In this document: in pieces, positions 18,002 through 25,557 of the stretch
Position numbering within the stretch: position 1 is the stretch's first letter
Layout: each line of letters starts with the position of its first letter
Assembly: GCA_037139095.1 (NCBI GenBank)
Contig: JBAXHD010000001.1
Span: forward strand, 62,001-126,000
Reading direction: 5' to 3'
DNA: 64,000 nucleotides
Origin: WLMZ01 sp037139095
Lineage (GTDB): Bacteria; Actinomycetota; Acidimicrobiia; Acidimicrobiales; Ilumatobacteraceae
Translations under genes and position numbers: made by a program
Notes under the pieces: generated by a model
Told to the model about the DNA's origin: nothing
Database searches by the model: none
Seen by the model: the letters and a program-made list of their open reading frames with translations, nothing else

Positions 18002-18319
18002 ATGAGCCAGCGCCATCACATGCAGGAGTCGGTTCCACAGCCGAAAATGGACCTGCGTGCTCACGCCCACAACGAGCGGCATCGCATCAACAGCGTGCTG
18101 CAGTCCGTTGCCAATCAGGTCAGCGCAGGTTCCGAACCCGAGGACATTCACGAGCCCGGTAGGGCTTGGGTGCCCAGCCACCGCCACGATGCGGCCAAGG
18201 GTAAGGCCAGCGCCAGCAAGCAAGAACCGCGCCACTGGAAGATGAAGAGCTGGAAGCGGCGCTCAACAGTGCGTAAGGCCCGGGCCCTCGTGACCCGAGT
18301 GGTGGCCGAACAGGCTTAG
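18002..18319 (+). CDS. Small basic hypothetical protein
   Basis: A 105-residue, strongly basic and His-rich protein (MSQRHHMQESVPQPKMDLRA start, KMKSWKRRSTVRKAR near the C-terminus) without signal peptide or membrane segment. The start is well supported: CAGGAGG lies 6 bases before the ATG, one of the best ribosome sites in the window. Composition suggests nucleic-acid or ribosome association, but I know no family for it. It stands alone between a crotonase gene and a convergent GNAT gene. Confidence 0.7.
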   Translation: MSQRHHMQESVPQPKMDLRAHAHNERHRINSVLQSVANQVSAGSEPEDIHEPGRAWVPSHRHDAAKGKASASKQEPRHWKMKSWKRRSTVRKARALVTRVVAEQA

Positions 18320-18323
18320 TGCC

Positions 18324-18962
18324 TTAGAGCCAGGTGGCGATCATTTCGTCGCGACGGGCTTGCCATTCTTCAACGGTGATTGCGTAACGCATGTGGTCTT
18401 CCCACACGCCGTTGATCTCAAGAAAGCGACTTGCCACGCCTTCGTCGCGGAGTTGCAGCTTGTCCATAACGCGCCGACTATTGGTGTTACGCGGGATGAT
18501 GCACACTTCAAGACGATGCAGTCGCAGTTCGTCGAACGCAAAGCGAATCACCGCGCACACACCTTCGGCGACGTACCCGTGACCAGCGCGTGCACGATCG
18601 ATCCAGTAGCCGATAGTGGCGCATTGTTGCGCCCCGCGAACCACGGTGTTGAGATTGACCTCGCCGGCCACTGAGCTATCGACAAAAAGTCCGAACGCAT
18701 AGGCGGCGCCCATTTGTCGGTCGCGATCGCGTGCCGAGCACCGGGTGCTAAATGCGTCTCTCTCGCGGGTTGGGTCGCCCTGATTCGCAAGCCGAGATGG
18801 CTCCCATGGTGTGAGCCAACTTTCGTTGCGTATGCGTACCTCGCTCCACGATGCGAAGTCGGGGCTGACCAATGGGCGAAGCATGACGCGTTGTCCGTAT
18901 AAGCGGAGTCCGCTGTTGGCGGGCGCCGACGGGTGGGGGAAGGGGTGATACTCGCTGCTCAT
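18324..18962 (-). CDS. GNAT-family N-acetyltransferase, RimJ/RimL-like
   Basis: Predicted acetyl-CoA-dependent acetyltransferase of 212 residues. It has the RimJ-type pattern: RVMLRPLVSPDFASWSEVR near the start, IGYWIDRARAGHGYVAEGV as the acetyl-CoA binding motif A (about residues 114-132), then LHRLEVCIIPRNTNSRRVMDKL. RimJ/RimL enzymes modify N-termini of ribosomal proteins, but family members have many targets. It overlaps the Ppx-like gene by four bases (ATGA) and is the last gene of that operon. Confidence 0.88.
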   Translation of the reverse strand: MSSEYHPFPHPSAPANSGLRLYGQRVMLRPLVSPDFASWSEVRIRNESWLTPWEPSRLANQGDPTRERDAFSTRCSARDRDRQMGAAYAFGLFVDSSVAGEVNLNTVVRGAQQCATIGYWIDRARAGHGYVAEGVCAVIRFAFDELRLHRLEVCIIPRNTNSRRVMDKLQLRDEGVASRFLEINGVWEDHMRYAITVEEWQARRDEMIATWL

Positions 18963-19486
18963 ACCGGTGCACTGCCTGCGGAGATTGTGAGGGGCTGAGT
19001 GGTGATGGGGATCGACACCGTGTCGAGATGCAAGCTACGAAACACTGCGACCATCACGCAGCATCCGGCGACGATTGTTTGGGCGAGCTCGGTGGGTAGA
19101 CCAGGATTGTGGCGGCGTTCAGCTGAGGTCTCGAGGGCCAAGGTGCGAAACACATCTTCGGCGGCGTCGCGACTGAGTTCGAAGTCGTCGGCTTCGATAA
19201 CCCCGCCATGTTCGACAGCGGCGATGACCCGAGCCGTCTCGCCGGACACCACCACAGAGCGAGCATCGTCGAGCAGGGGCATGAGCCGACGGGCGTCGTC
19301 GAGATGGTCGATCACTTCGCCGATTGCATTGGTGAGGTCTTCGGGTAGAGCAGGGTCGGCGTCGAAGTGCCGGCGATGAAGCGATGCGATGCCTACCGGG
19401 GCGACGAACGAACCGACTTGGACACCATCTTCGAATACCGAGATGGTGACGTTGTCGTTGTCGACGAGCACTTCGCTGCTGATCAT
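18959..19486 (-). CDS. Ppx/GppA-like protein, N-terminal part missing
   Basis: A 175-residue protein. Its C-terminal half (EDVFRTLALETSAERRHNP, then GLPTELAQTIVAGCCVMVAVF) resembles the end of the first two domains of actinobacterial exopolyphosphatase/GppA, where the pattern PGLxxxRADVIVAGA is normal. The ATPase-fold N-terminus (DCGTNS and phosphate loops) is absent: the ORF starts with an ATG overlapping the DUF501 stop. DUF501 followed by ppx is the usual actinobacterial order, which supports the assignment by position. It is likely not an active phosphatase. Alternatively it is an unrelated small protein; similarity is weak. Confidence 0.5.
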   Translation of the reverse strand: MISSEVLVDNDNVTISVFEDGVQVGSFVAPVGIASLHRRHFDADPALPEDLTNAIGEVIDHLDDARRLMPLLDDARSVVVSGETARVIAAVEHGGVIEADDFELSRDAAEDVFRTLALETSAERRHNPGLPTELAQTIVAGCCVMVAVFRSLHLDTVSIPITTQPLTISAGSAPV

Positions 19487-19926
19487 TTCTTGTACGCCTC
19501 AATGCGGTCGTGCACCCATTGGCCCACTGGGTCATTGCCGCCAGCGAGGAACCAGGCGTAGTGAGCGTGCAGACATTTCACGCCTTGGCGCGTACCACCT
19601 ACGCCACCGCTTGGGCGGGGACCTACATAGTGCTCAGGGAGTGCAGCGTCGCGCTCGGCTTCGTGCTGCTGATGAGCGAGCGTTAGCGATGCTGGATCTA
19701 CGGCTGCCTCGGCCTGACGAACGCCGCCTTCGGCTTCGATGCGGCCAATGGCCGCGACGATGGTTTTGTTGATGAGCCAGTAGCGGGTTGGCATCGGGGT
19801 GCCATCGTCGAGCAACGGTTCGTTGAGCAACACCACCGGATCGCCGATCGAGTCGCGCACCACTACTTCGAATTTCCCCTGCGGCTCGCGGCCAAGCAGT
19901 TCTCGAACTCGATCTCGATCGTTCAT
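19483..19926 (-). CDS. DUF501 domain protein
   Basis: Conserved actinobacterial protein of about 147 residues and unknown function. It contains the family pattern LGREPQGKFEVVVRDSIGDPVVLLNEPLLDDG...PTRYWL at the N-terminus and a C-terminal GGTRQGVKCLHAHYAWFLAGG segment with conserved Cys and His residues. In many Actinobacteria the order is eno, a FtsB-like gene, DUF501, ppx. Here only the last pair is visible. ATG 19926 gives the family N-terminus; ATG 19944 is an alternative. The stop overlaps the next start (ATGA). Confidence 0.85.
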   Translation of the reverse strand: MNDRDRVRELLGREPQGKFEVVVRDSIGDPVVLLNEPLLDDGTPMPTRYWLINKTIVAAIGRIEAEGGVRQAEAAVDPASLTLAHQQHEAERDAALPEHYVGPRPSGGVGGTRQGVKCLHAHYAWFLAGGNDPVGQWVHDRIEAYKK

Positions 19927-19991
19927 GGATTGAGCGGTGAGCATGGCGAAAGTCGGTACCGAACGTGCATTGGTGAGCTGAGGCGGCTCGA

Positions 19992-20684
19992 CTAGTTCTT
20001 GCGGCGACGGAACACGAGCAGCAACAGCACCAAGCCGCCAAGCACGGGCAAGAGGCGCTTGAGGATTGCGCCGCCGCCCTGACGCAATGCATCGATGGGC
20101 TCGGCGGCTGGACCATTGATAATGCGAACGGTGGGCGCAGCTGGCTCGCTGGCGGCCGCTGTCGACGCGGCGTTGTCGTCGGCTGGCGCCTCGGTTGCGC
20201 CAGCAGCCGCAGGGGCCGCAGCGGCTGGTTGGGTGGCATCCTTTTCGAGCATGGCATCGAGGTTCTTTGAGAACTGCTGCATCAGCTTGCCGCTGATGTC
20301 GGCGAGGGCACCACGGCCGAACTGGGCGACCTTGCCGGTCATGTCGAGCTTGGTGTGCACGGTGCACTTGGCGCTCGTTGGAGTGATCTGCTGCAGCGAT
20401 GCGGTGATGATGGCCGACGCGTTGCCGTTGCCCTTGGTGTCGCGGCCGTCGCCCTTCAGCACGGCCCGATAGTTGTCGTCGTCGCGCTCGAGAAAGTGCG
20501 CCTCACCTTTGAGGGCGGCACTGATTGGGCCGACCTTGACCTTGACAACGCCGCGGTATGAGTCGCCTTCAATTTCTTGCAACTGGGCGCCTGGCAGACA
20601 CGGAGCGATGCGCTCGACGTCGGTGATGATGGCCCATGCTTCGTGGATTGGCCGGTTTACGGTGAATTCGTTGACGAGTTCCAT
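19992..20684 (-). CDS. coxG: CoxG-like SRPBCC protein with C-terminal membrane anchor
   Basis: SRPBCC-fold protein of the carbon monoxide dehydrogenase subunit G type, 230 residues. The fold runs from MELVNEFTVNRPIHEAWAIITD to about residue 145 (QFGRGALADISGKLMQQF is typical), then an Ala/Pro-rich linker and one C-terminal transmembrane segment followed by FRRRKN. CoxG is thought to recruit CO dehydrogenase to the membrane. It overlaps the 3' end of the mocA-like gene by 28 bases and shares the window with coxD, coxE, coxM and coxS but no large subunit. Confidence 0.88.
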   Translation of the reverse strand: MELVNEFTVNRPIHEAWAIITDVERIAPCLPGAQLQEIEGDSYRGVVKVKVGPISAALKGEAHFLERDDDNYRAVLKGDGRDTKGNGNASAIITASLQQITPTSAKCTVHTKLDMTGKVAQFGRGALADISGKLMQQFSKNLDAMLEKDATQPAAAAPAAAGATEAPADDNAASTAAASEPAAPTVRIINGPAAEPIDALRQGGGAILKRLLPVLGGLVLLLLVFRRRKN

Positions 20685-21271
20685 TGCTGGAGTTCCTCCA
20701 TCGTGTCGATGTCGGCCGAGTTGCCGGTGCAGGCAACCTCGCCGACGAGGTCCGGGCGTTGGCTTAACAGGCTACGGGCACCGTGGTCGCCTTCGGTCGC
20801 CAACAATGACCAAATCGACCGGTGGAGGCGCACGGGATTGCCGCGAGCGCCGTTGTAGGTAGCGACTGCAATTGGTGTTCGGGCCGTGGCCACGGCGCGC
20901 CACGCTTGGGCGGTGACGAACGGCTGATCGGCAAGTCCCACAACCACAGCGGTTGCTCCGAGTGATTCGGCGGCGGCGATGCCGCACTGCAGCGACGTGG
21001 CTTGGCCTTCGTCCCAATGGGGGTTATGTACGCGGTGCGCCCATTGCGGTAGGTCGAGTTCGACGCAGCCGGTCACAACAACAACGTTGGCAAACCCTGC
21101 TGCTTCGATTGCCTGCAGCGCCCACGTGTAGACGGCTCGCCCGCGCAGCGGTGCGACCAACTTATGTGACGAACCGATGAAGCGACTGCCCTTGCCTGCG
21201 GCAAGCAACACAGCGCATGTATCGCTCGGCGGAGCGGCCTCGTCAAGACGCTGAGCAGGGACGGTATTCAT
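20657..21271 (-). CDS. MobA/MocA-like nucleotidyltransferase
   Basis: Predicted molybdenum cofactor cytidylyltransferase, 204 residues, which attaches CMP to molybdopterin as needed by xanthine oxidase family enzymes. It has the nucleotide-binding loop VLLAAGKGSRFIGSSHKL (about residue 21), the WDEGQATSLQCGIAAAE segment and VVGLADQPFV (metal-binding region). The adjacency to coxG and the presence of xdhC-like, coxD and coxE genes nearby support a MocA role over the guanylyltransferase MobA. Confidence 0.87.
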   Translation of the reverse strand: MNTVPAQRLDEAAPPSDTCAVLLAAGKGSRFIGSSHKLVAPLRGRAVYTWALQAIEAAGFANVVVVTGCVELDLPQWAHRVHNPHWDEGQATSLQCGIAAAESLGATAVVVGLADQPFVTAQAWRAVATARTPIAVATYNGARGNPVRLHRSIWSLLATEGDHGARSLLSQRPDLVGEVACTGNSADIDTMEELQQWNSSTNSP

Positions 21272-21534
21272 AGCCTCGCAAGCCTGCCAGCTTCAACGCC
21301 CGTGAGCCAGCTCAACGAGACGGTGACCGCAATATGACGAAAAGGTTACGGACGGGTTGATTATGTCAGTTTGATGTCGATAGTGTTGCGGCCGTAACGA
21401 AAGGCCGTCATCTACGACTCTTCACTACGCAAGCGTGGCGCTCTCGTGAGGCGCGACGTGACTTGGATGCAACAAGCGTTCATGCCACGACATCCGGCCG
21501 GTTCGGTCGGGTGCGCTAACGAAGCGAGATTGTA
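21272..21534 (+). promoter_or_regulatory. Long intergenic leader upstream of the NlpC/P60 gene
   Basis: This 263-base gap, the largest in the window, separates divergent genes. A hairpin CGGCC/GGCCG (21389-21393 with 21403-21407) sits in the middle, and a CCGGCCGG palindrome lies near 21496. The length suggests a regulated leader for the peptidase gene. I could not match it to a c-di-AMP (ydaO) or other riboswitch, although those occur before such genes in Actinobacteria. Confidence 0.35.
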
Positions 21535-22245
21535 ATGAAGTTCAGCAGTACGACTACAGGTCACCCAGTTTTGCGGCGCATCGGCTTTGCAGCCATCGCC
21601 CTCGCAACCACCTTCGGCAGCGTTGCCGCCACATGCACAGCAGCCAACGCGTCAAAGAACTCGAAGCCGGTTGTGCGCAGCGATGCGCTCGCCCCCATTG
21701 CCGCTCAGGCACTCTCCGACCTGCACGATGTGGCAGCCGAGAGTCTTTGGACCGTAGGCAGCGCCGTCACCTCTTCGGTCGTATCAACCTCGGCGAACGA
21801 TCGATACGTCAGCGCTCGCGATTCGATCGCCACCGAGGTCGCGAATCGTCTCGGCATCGAGCCCGCACGGATGGTTGAAGCATGGGCCGGCGTCGACATC
21901 GAGCATCAGACAGCCTTGATGGCAGCGATGTCGCAACTCGGCGTTCGCTATCGGCGCAACACCAGTGCCCCTGGAGTTGGGTTCGATTGTTCTGGCTTCA
22001 CTGCCTACGCGTGGAGTGTTGCTGGCGTCGAGATTGCTCACCAGTCGCGTTCGCAGGTTCGCAATGCGGCTGTGCGTACCATCGACTCCGCGCGGGCGGG
22101 CGACCTGGTGTACTACCCGGGTCACGTGATGCTTTACCTCGGGGTTGACACTGCCATCGTGCATGCACCTACCAGTGGCCGCACCGTAGAGGTCGGAATC
22201 CTCGGCAATCGCCGCGGACTTCGTTTCGGCGACCCAACTGGCTGA
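21535..22245 (+). CDS. Secreted NlpC/P60 peptidoglycan endopeptidase
   Basis: Cell-wall hydrolase that cuts stem-peptide bonds, 236 residues. A signal peptide (hydrophobic residues about 16-40) is followed by an Ala-rich spacer and the NlpC/P60 domain from about residue 125. The catalytic Cys is in FDCSGFTAYAW, the His in GDLVYYPGHVMLYLG, and a third residue lies in IVHAP. The domain order fits RipA-like remodelling enzymes without the coiled coil. It ends four bases before the convergent xdhC-like gene. Confidence 0.9.
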   Translation: MKFSSTTTGHPVLRRIGFAAIALATTFGSVAATCTAANASKNSKPVVRSDALAPIAAQALSDLHDVAAESLWTVGSAVTSSVVSTSANDRYVSARDSIATEVANRLGIEPARMVEAWAGVDIEHQTALMAAMSQLGVRYRRNTSAPGVGFDCSGFTAYAWSVAGVEIAHQSRSQVRNAAVRTIDSARAGDLVYYPGHVMLYLGVDTAIVHAPTSGRTVEVGILGNRRGLRFGDPTG

Positions 22246-22249
22246 GTGT

Positions 22250-23071
22250 CTACCCGGCGGCGTGAATCGATCCCGACCCGTCACGTAACGAGGGCGTCCG
22301 GCGTCCGGTGCGCCGAGCAATGATTTCGGCGCAGATTGAGATAGCCGTTTCTTCCGGCGTGCGGGCACCGATGTCGAGTCCAATCGGCGACATCAAGCGA
22401 TCGATGTCGTTGGGGTCGGTGAGGCCGGCTTCGGCGAGGCGCTCCATGCGCTTTGCATGAGTTGTGCGACTGCCCATCACGCCGATGTATCCAACGCGAG
22501 TAGTGAGTGCGCCCATCACCGCGGGCACATCGAACTTTGGGTCATGGGTGAGCACGCATACGGCATCACGTGGACCCAGCACAGCGCCCCGTTCGACAAA
22601 TACGGGCATGGGCCATGAGACCAAGACCTCGTCGGCCATCGGGAATCGGCGACGCGTAGCGAAGACCTCGCGTGCATCGCATACGAGCACCCGATAGCCA
22701 AGCACCTTGGCAACCTTGGCCAACGCAGCGGTGAAGTCGACGGCGCCAAAGATCCACATTTGAGGCGGCGCTGCAAAGCTCTCGACAAACACGCTGACCG
22801 TGTCGGTATCGATGAGATCTTCGGGAGTTGTTTGCCCGTGGGGTCCGTAGTGGCGAACTCCGCTGCGTCCGGCCTCGAGTTCGGCAAGTGAGTCTCGGGT
22901 GACGATGCGATCGAGCTCGGGGTCGCCGAGCGTTCCGCGGGGAGCGTGGTCGGGACCAATCAGCAATTTTGCGCCAATGTTGGGGCCATCGATGATGGTG
23001 CACAAGGCGGTGGGCTGGTCGGCGCGGATGCGGTCACGCAATGCTTCGTAGAGAGACGGGGTGTCGGTCAC
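22250..23071 (-). CDS. XdhC Rossmann-domain protein (molybdenum hydroxylase maturation)
   Basis: C-terminal type XdhC/CoxI protein, 273 residues, involved in inserting sulfurated Mo cofactor into xanthine oxidase family enzymes. The Rossmann domain runs from about residue 110: MWIFGAVDFTAALAKVAKVLGYRVLVCD (here the usual GxGxxG is changed to GAVDF), then VLTHDPKFDVPAVMGAL and YIGVMGSRTTHAKRMERL. The GTG at 23071 is 4 bases after the stop of the gene for the N-terminal XdhC half, so the two halves are separate but coupled. It belongs to the coxD-coxE-xdhC operon. Confidence 0.88.
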   Translation of the reverse strand: MTDTPSLYEALRDRIRADQPTALCTIIDGPNIGAKLLIGPDHAPRGTLGDPELDRIVTRDSLAELEAGRSGVRHYGPHGQTTPEDLIDTDTVSVFVESFAAPPQMWIFGAVDFTAALAKVAKVLGYRVLVCDAREVFATRRRFPMADEVLVSWPMPVFVERGAVLGPRDAVCVLTHDPKFDVPAVMGALTTRVGYIGVMGSRTTHAKRMERLAEAGLTDPNDIDRLMSPIGLDIGARTPEETAISICAEIIARRTGRRTPSLRDGSGSIHAAG

Positions 23072-23075
23072 AGCA

Positions 23076-23393
23076 CTACCAGTTGAGCGGTTCGATGAAG
23101 AGATGGATGATGCCGCCGCAGGTGAGGCCCACGGCAAACGCTTCGTCGTCGCTGTAACCAAACGTGACCATGCGCGGCTGCATGTCGCCATGCAAGATCG
23201 CCAGTGCTTCGCCGACCACAGCGCCTTCGACGCAACCACCGCTGACTGAGCCAGCGACCTCGCCGTCTTCGTTGACTGCCATGGTGGCGCCAGGATCGCG
23301 TGGTCCGGAGCCCTCGATGTTCACCACCCGCGCTACCGCGATGCGTCGATCGTTGTGCCGCCAGCGCTCGATGTCATCGAGAATCTCACGCAT
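23076..23393 (-). CDS. XdhC N-terminal (CoxI-type) domain protein
   Basis: Small 105-residue protein carrying only the XdhC/CoxI N-terminal domain: VARVVNIEGSGPRDPGATMAV, GSVSGGCVEGAVVGEAL (conserved GGCVE with Cys) and FGYSDDEAFAVGLTCGG (second conserved Cys). These are the residues thought to bind molybdopterin cytosine dinucleotide. The ATG 23393 overlaps the coxE stop by 8 bases. Together with the next gene it makes a complete two-piece XdhC. Confidence 0.87.
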   Translation of the reverse strand: MREILDDIERWRHNDRRIAVARVVNIEGSGPRDPGATMAVNEDGEVAGSVSGGCVEGAVVGEALAILHGDMQPRMVTFGYSDDEAFAVGLTCGGIIHLFIEPLNW

Positions 23394-24573
23394 GGTTGGC
23401 CCTTTCGGTAGTGCCCGAGATAACCCGAGCGAGTTCTTCCATGGCGGCCAGTGAGTGACCCTCCACGAAGTGATCAACATAGGGCAGAGCCGCAGCCATC
23501 CCTCGCGCAAGCGGCGCGTAGCCGGGTGTGACTTTGAGCGGGTTCACCCAGATCAGGCTGTGGGTGATGCGCTGCAGTCGTTGCATTTGTTCGGCCAAGA
23601 GCAGCGGTTCGCCACGATCCCAGCCATCGCTGAGCACAACCACAATCGCGCCGCGAGCCATGCCCCGCACGCCCCACTCGTCGTTGAAGAGGCGCATACA
23701 TTCGCCGAGGCGCGTGCCGCCGCTCCAGTCGGTAACGCGATTGCTGGCCAGCATGAGTGCCTTATCGGGGTCACGGCTGCTGAGTTCTTTGGTGACACGT
23801 GTGAGCCGGGTGCCCAACGCAAATGCCTCGACGCGTTGGCGGCCTGCGACTGCGGCTTGCACGAAACGCAACAGTGCCCGAGCGTAGGGCTCCATTGAGC
23901 CGCTGACATCGAGTAACAGCACGAGGCGGCGCATGCGCTCGCCCGGCTCGCGGTAGTAACGCCGCACGGGCTCGCCGCCAGATCGAAGTGAAGCGCGCAC
24001 CGTGCGACGAAGGTCGGGACGGTGACTCTGCTGTTTTGAGGCCGACAAGCGCAGCGATTGGCGAGGCGGGCCGACGAAACGCAGACGGCTCATCAGCTGT
24101 TGAGCCATCTGCAGTTCGTCGTTGCTGTACGCGCCAAAGTCCTTGCGGCGCAGCACTTCAACGGCGCTGAAGCGAAGGTGAATGGTGGGGTCGTCGTTGG
24201 CTTGGCCCGTGTGTGTTTGTTCGTCTTCGGGCGGGTCGCCGTCGTCCATCTCGATGGAGATGTGCTGCGGCTCGCTCTCGGCCTCTTCGGTTGAGTCGCC
24301 AGTGCGCGCTTCCCAAAACACTGCAAACGCTCGGTCGAACAACGGCAGATCTTCGGGTCGGCGCACCAACGTCGCCCGGCCGGCCCAGTAGACCGAATCG
24401 CGTTGGTCGATGCCTAATGCTCCGAGTGCTTCAGTGAAGGTGAGCACACAGCCAATGGGCACGCTGAGCCCGAGACCGCGCAGCAACCTGGCGAATGCGG
24501 TAGCCATACGCTGCGCGGCACCCTCGCTGGGTGCCGGACCGTTGTGCGCCACGGGAGGTGCGAACGCGGCCAT
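23386..24573 (-). CDS. coxE: CoxE-like VWA-domain protein
   Basis: Accessory protein of 395 residues that works with the MoxR ATPase CoxD in maturing the Cu-Mo site of CO dehydrogenase or related hydroxylases. The C-terminal von Willebrand A domain has an intact metal site, DVSGSM (about residue 223), and later the VLSDGWDRG segment. The N-terminal part (about 1-210) is the VWA_CoxE region with an acidic stretch near residue 95-125. The ATG shares one base with the coxD stop, so the pair is translationally coupled. Confidence 0.92.
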   Translation of the reverse strand: MAAFAPPVAHNGPAPSEGAAQRMATAFARLLRGLGLSVPIGCVLTFTEALGALGIDQRDSVYWAGRATLVRRPEDLPLFDRAFAVFWEARTGDSTEEAESEPQHISIEMDDGDPPEDEQTHTGQANDDPTIHLRFSAVEVLRRKDFGAYSNDELQMAQQLMSRLRFVGPPRQSLRLSASKQQSHRPDLRRTVRASLRSGGEPVRRYYREPGERMRRLVLLLDVSGSMEPYARALLRFVQAAVAGRQRVEAFALGTRLTRVTKELSSRDPDKALMLASNRVTDWSGGTRLGECMRLFNDEWGVRGMARGAIVVVLSDGWDRGEPLLLAEQMQRLQRITHSLIWVNPLKVTPGYAPLARGMAAALPYVDHFVEGHSLAAMEELARVISGTTERANHA

Positions 24574-25496
24574 TAGCCGGGCTGCGTGCCTCGCTCGAAG
24601 GCGTGCTTGACCATGTCGGCGATGCCGTGCAGTTGAACTCGCTCGACATCTTCGCGGTACTTCAACACGGCGCCAAGAGTGCTCTTCACTGACGACTCGG
24701 AGAGTTCGCTCACGCCGAGACGGCCAAGCGCTGTGGCCCAGTCGATGGTCTCGGCGACGCCCGGCGGCTTGAACAGGTTGAGGCCGCGCATGGTTTCGAC
24801 TGCGGCGGCCACCTGGCGAGCGAGCATCTGGCTGACGGCAGGCACGCGGAGTCGAACGATTTGAACCTCGCGATCGAACCCGGGATGTTCGATCCAGTGA
24901 TAGAGGCAGCGACGTTTGAGCGCGTCGTGCACGTCGCGCGTGCGGTTACTGGTGAGAATCACGATTGGCGCGCGCTCGGCGCGAAAGACGCCAAGCTCGG
25001 GCACGGTGATCTGAAAGTCGCTGAGCACTTCGAGCAGGTACGCCTCGAACTCGTCGTCGGCGCGATCGACTTCGTCGATAAGCAGCACAGGCGGTGGGCC
25101 AGCCACGGGGCTAATTGCCCGGAGCAAGGCGCGCTTGAGCAAGAAGCGCTCGTTGTAGAGCTGACCTTCGAGCGCTGCTGTGCCTGCACCGCGGGCCTCG
25201 CCGCTCGCCTCGGCAGCGCGGAGATGCAACAGCTGACGGCTGTAGTCCCAGTCGTAGACGGCCTGACTCGCATCGATGCCTTCGTAACACTGCAGTCGAA
25301 TCAGTTCGCCGCCAGTCCAGCGGCTGAGCACCTTGGCCACCTCGGTCTTGCCGACGCCAGCTTCGCCCTCGAGGAGCAATGGGCGCCGTAGTGCAAGCGC
25401 GAGGAAGATTGCGGTGGTGAGTCCCTCGTCGGCGAGGTAGTCGTGCGAAGCCAACGCGGCTGACACATCGTTGACGGTGAGGTTTGGCGGCAGCAT
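24573..25496 (-). CDS. coxD: CoxD-like MoxR-family AAA+ ATPase
   Basis: AAA+ chaperone of 307 residues. Seen: Walker A EGEAGVGKTEVAK (about residue 44), Walker B PVLLIDEVDRAD (about residue 137), and the sensor-1 ILTSNRTRDVHDALKRRCLYHW. In Oligotropha the homolog CoxD helps assemble the CuSMoO2 centre. It heads the operon coxD-coxE-xdhC(N)-xdhC(C) and is divergent from the debranching enzyme gene; the start MLPPNLTVNDV is chosen because it matches the MoxR N-terminus. Confidence 0.93.
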   Translation of the reverse strand: MLPPNLTVNDVSAALASHDYLADEGLTTAIFLALALRRPLLLEGEAGVGKTEVAKVLSRWTGGELIRLQCYEGIDASQAVYDWDYSRQLLHLRAAEASGEARGAGTAALEGQLYNERFLLKRALLRAISPVAGPPPVLLIDEVDRADDEFEAYLLEVLSDFQITVPELGVFRAERAPIVILTSNRTRDVHDALKRRCLYHWIEHPGFDREVQIVRLRVPAVSQMLARQVAAAVETMRGLNLFKPPGVAETIDWATALGRLGVSELSESSVKSTLGAVLKYREDVERVQLHGIADMVKHAFERGTQPG

Positions 25497-25557
25497 CGGG
25501 GCAAGGCTAATTGCCCGGGAGTACACGAACCCCACTCGGATCGGCGAAGATCATTGG

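Noticed and set aside
21272..21534. c-di-AMP (ydaO) riboswitch
   Set aside because: I could not find the conserved core of the class; left as unassigned leader.
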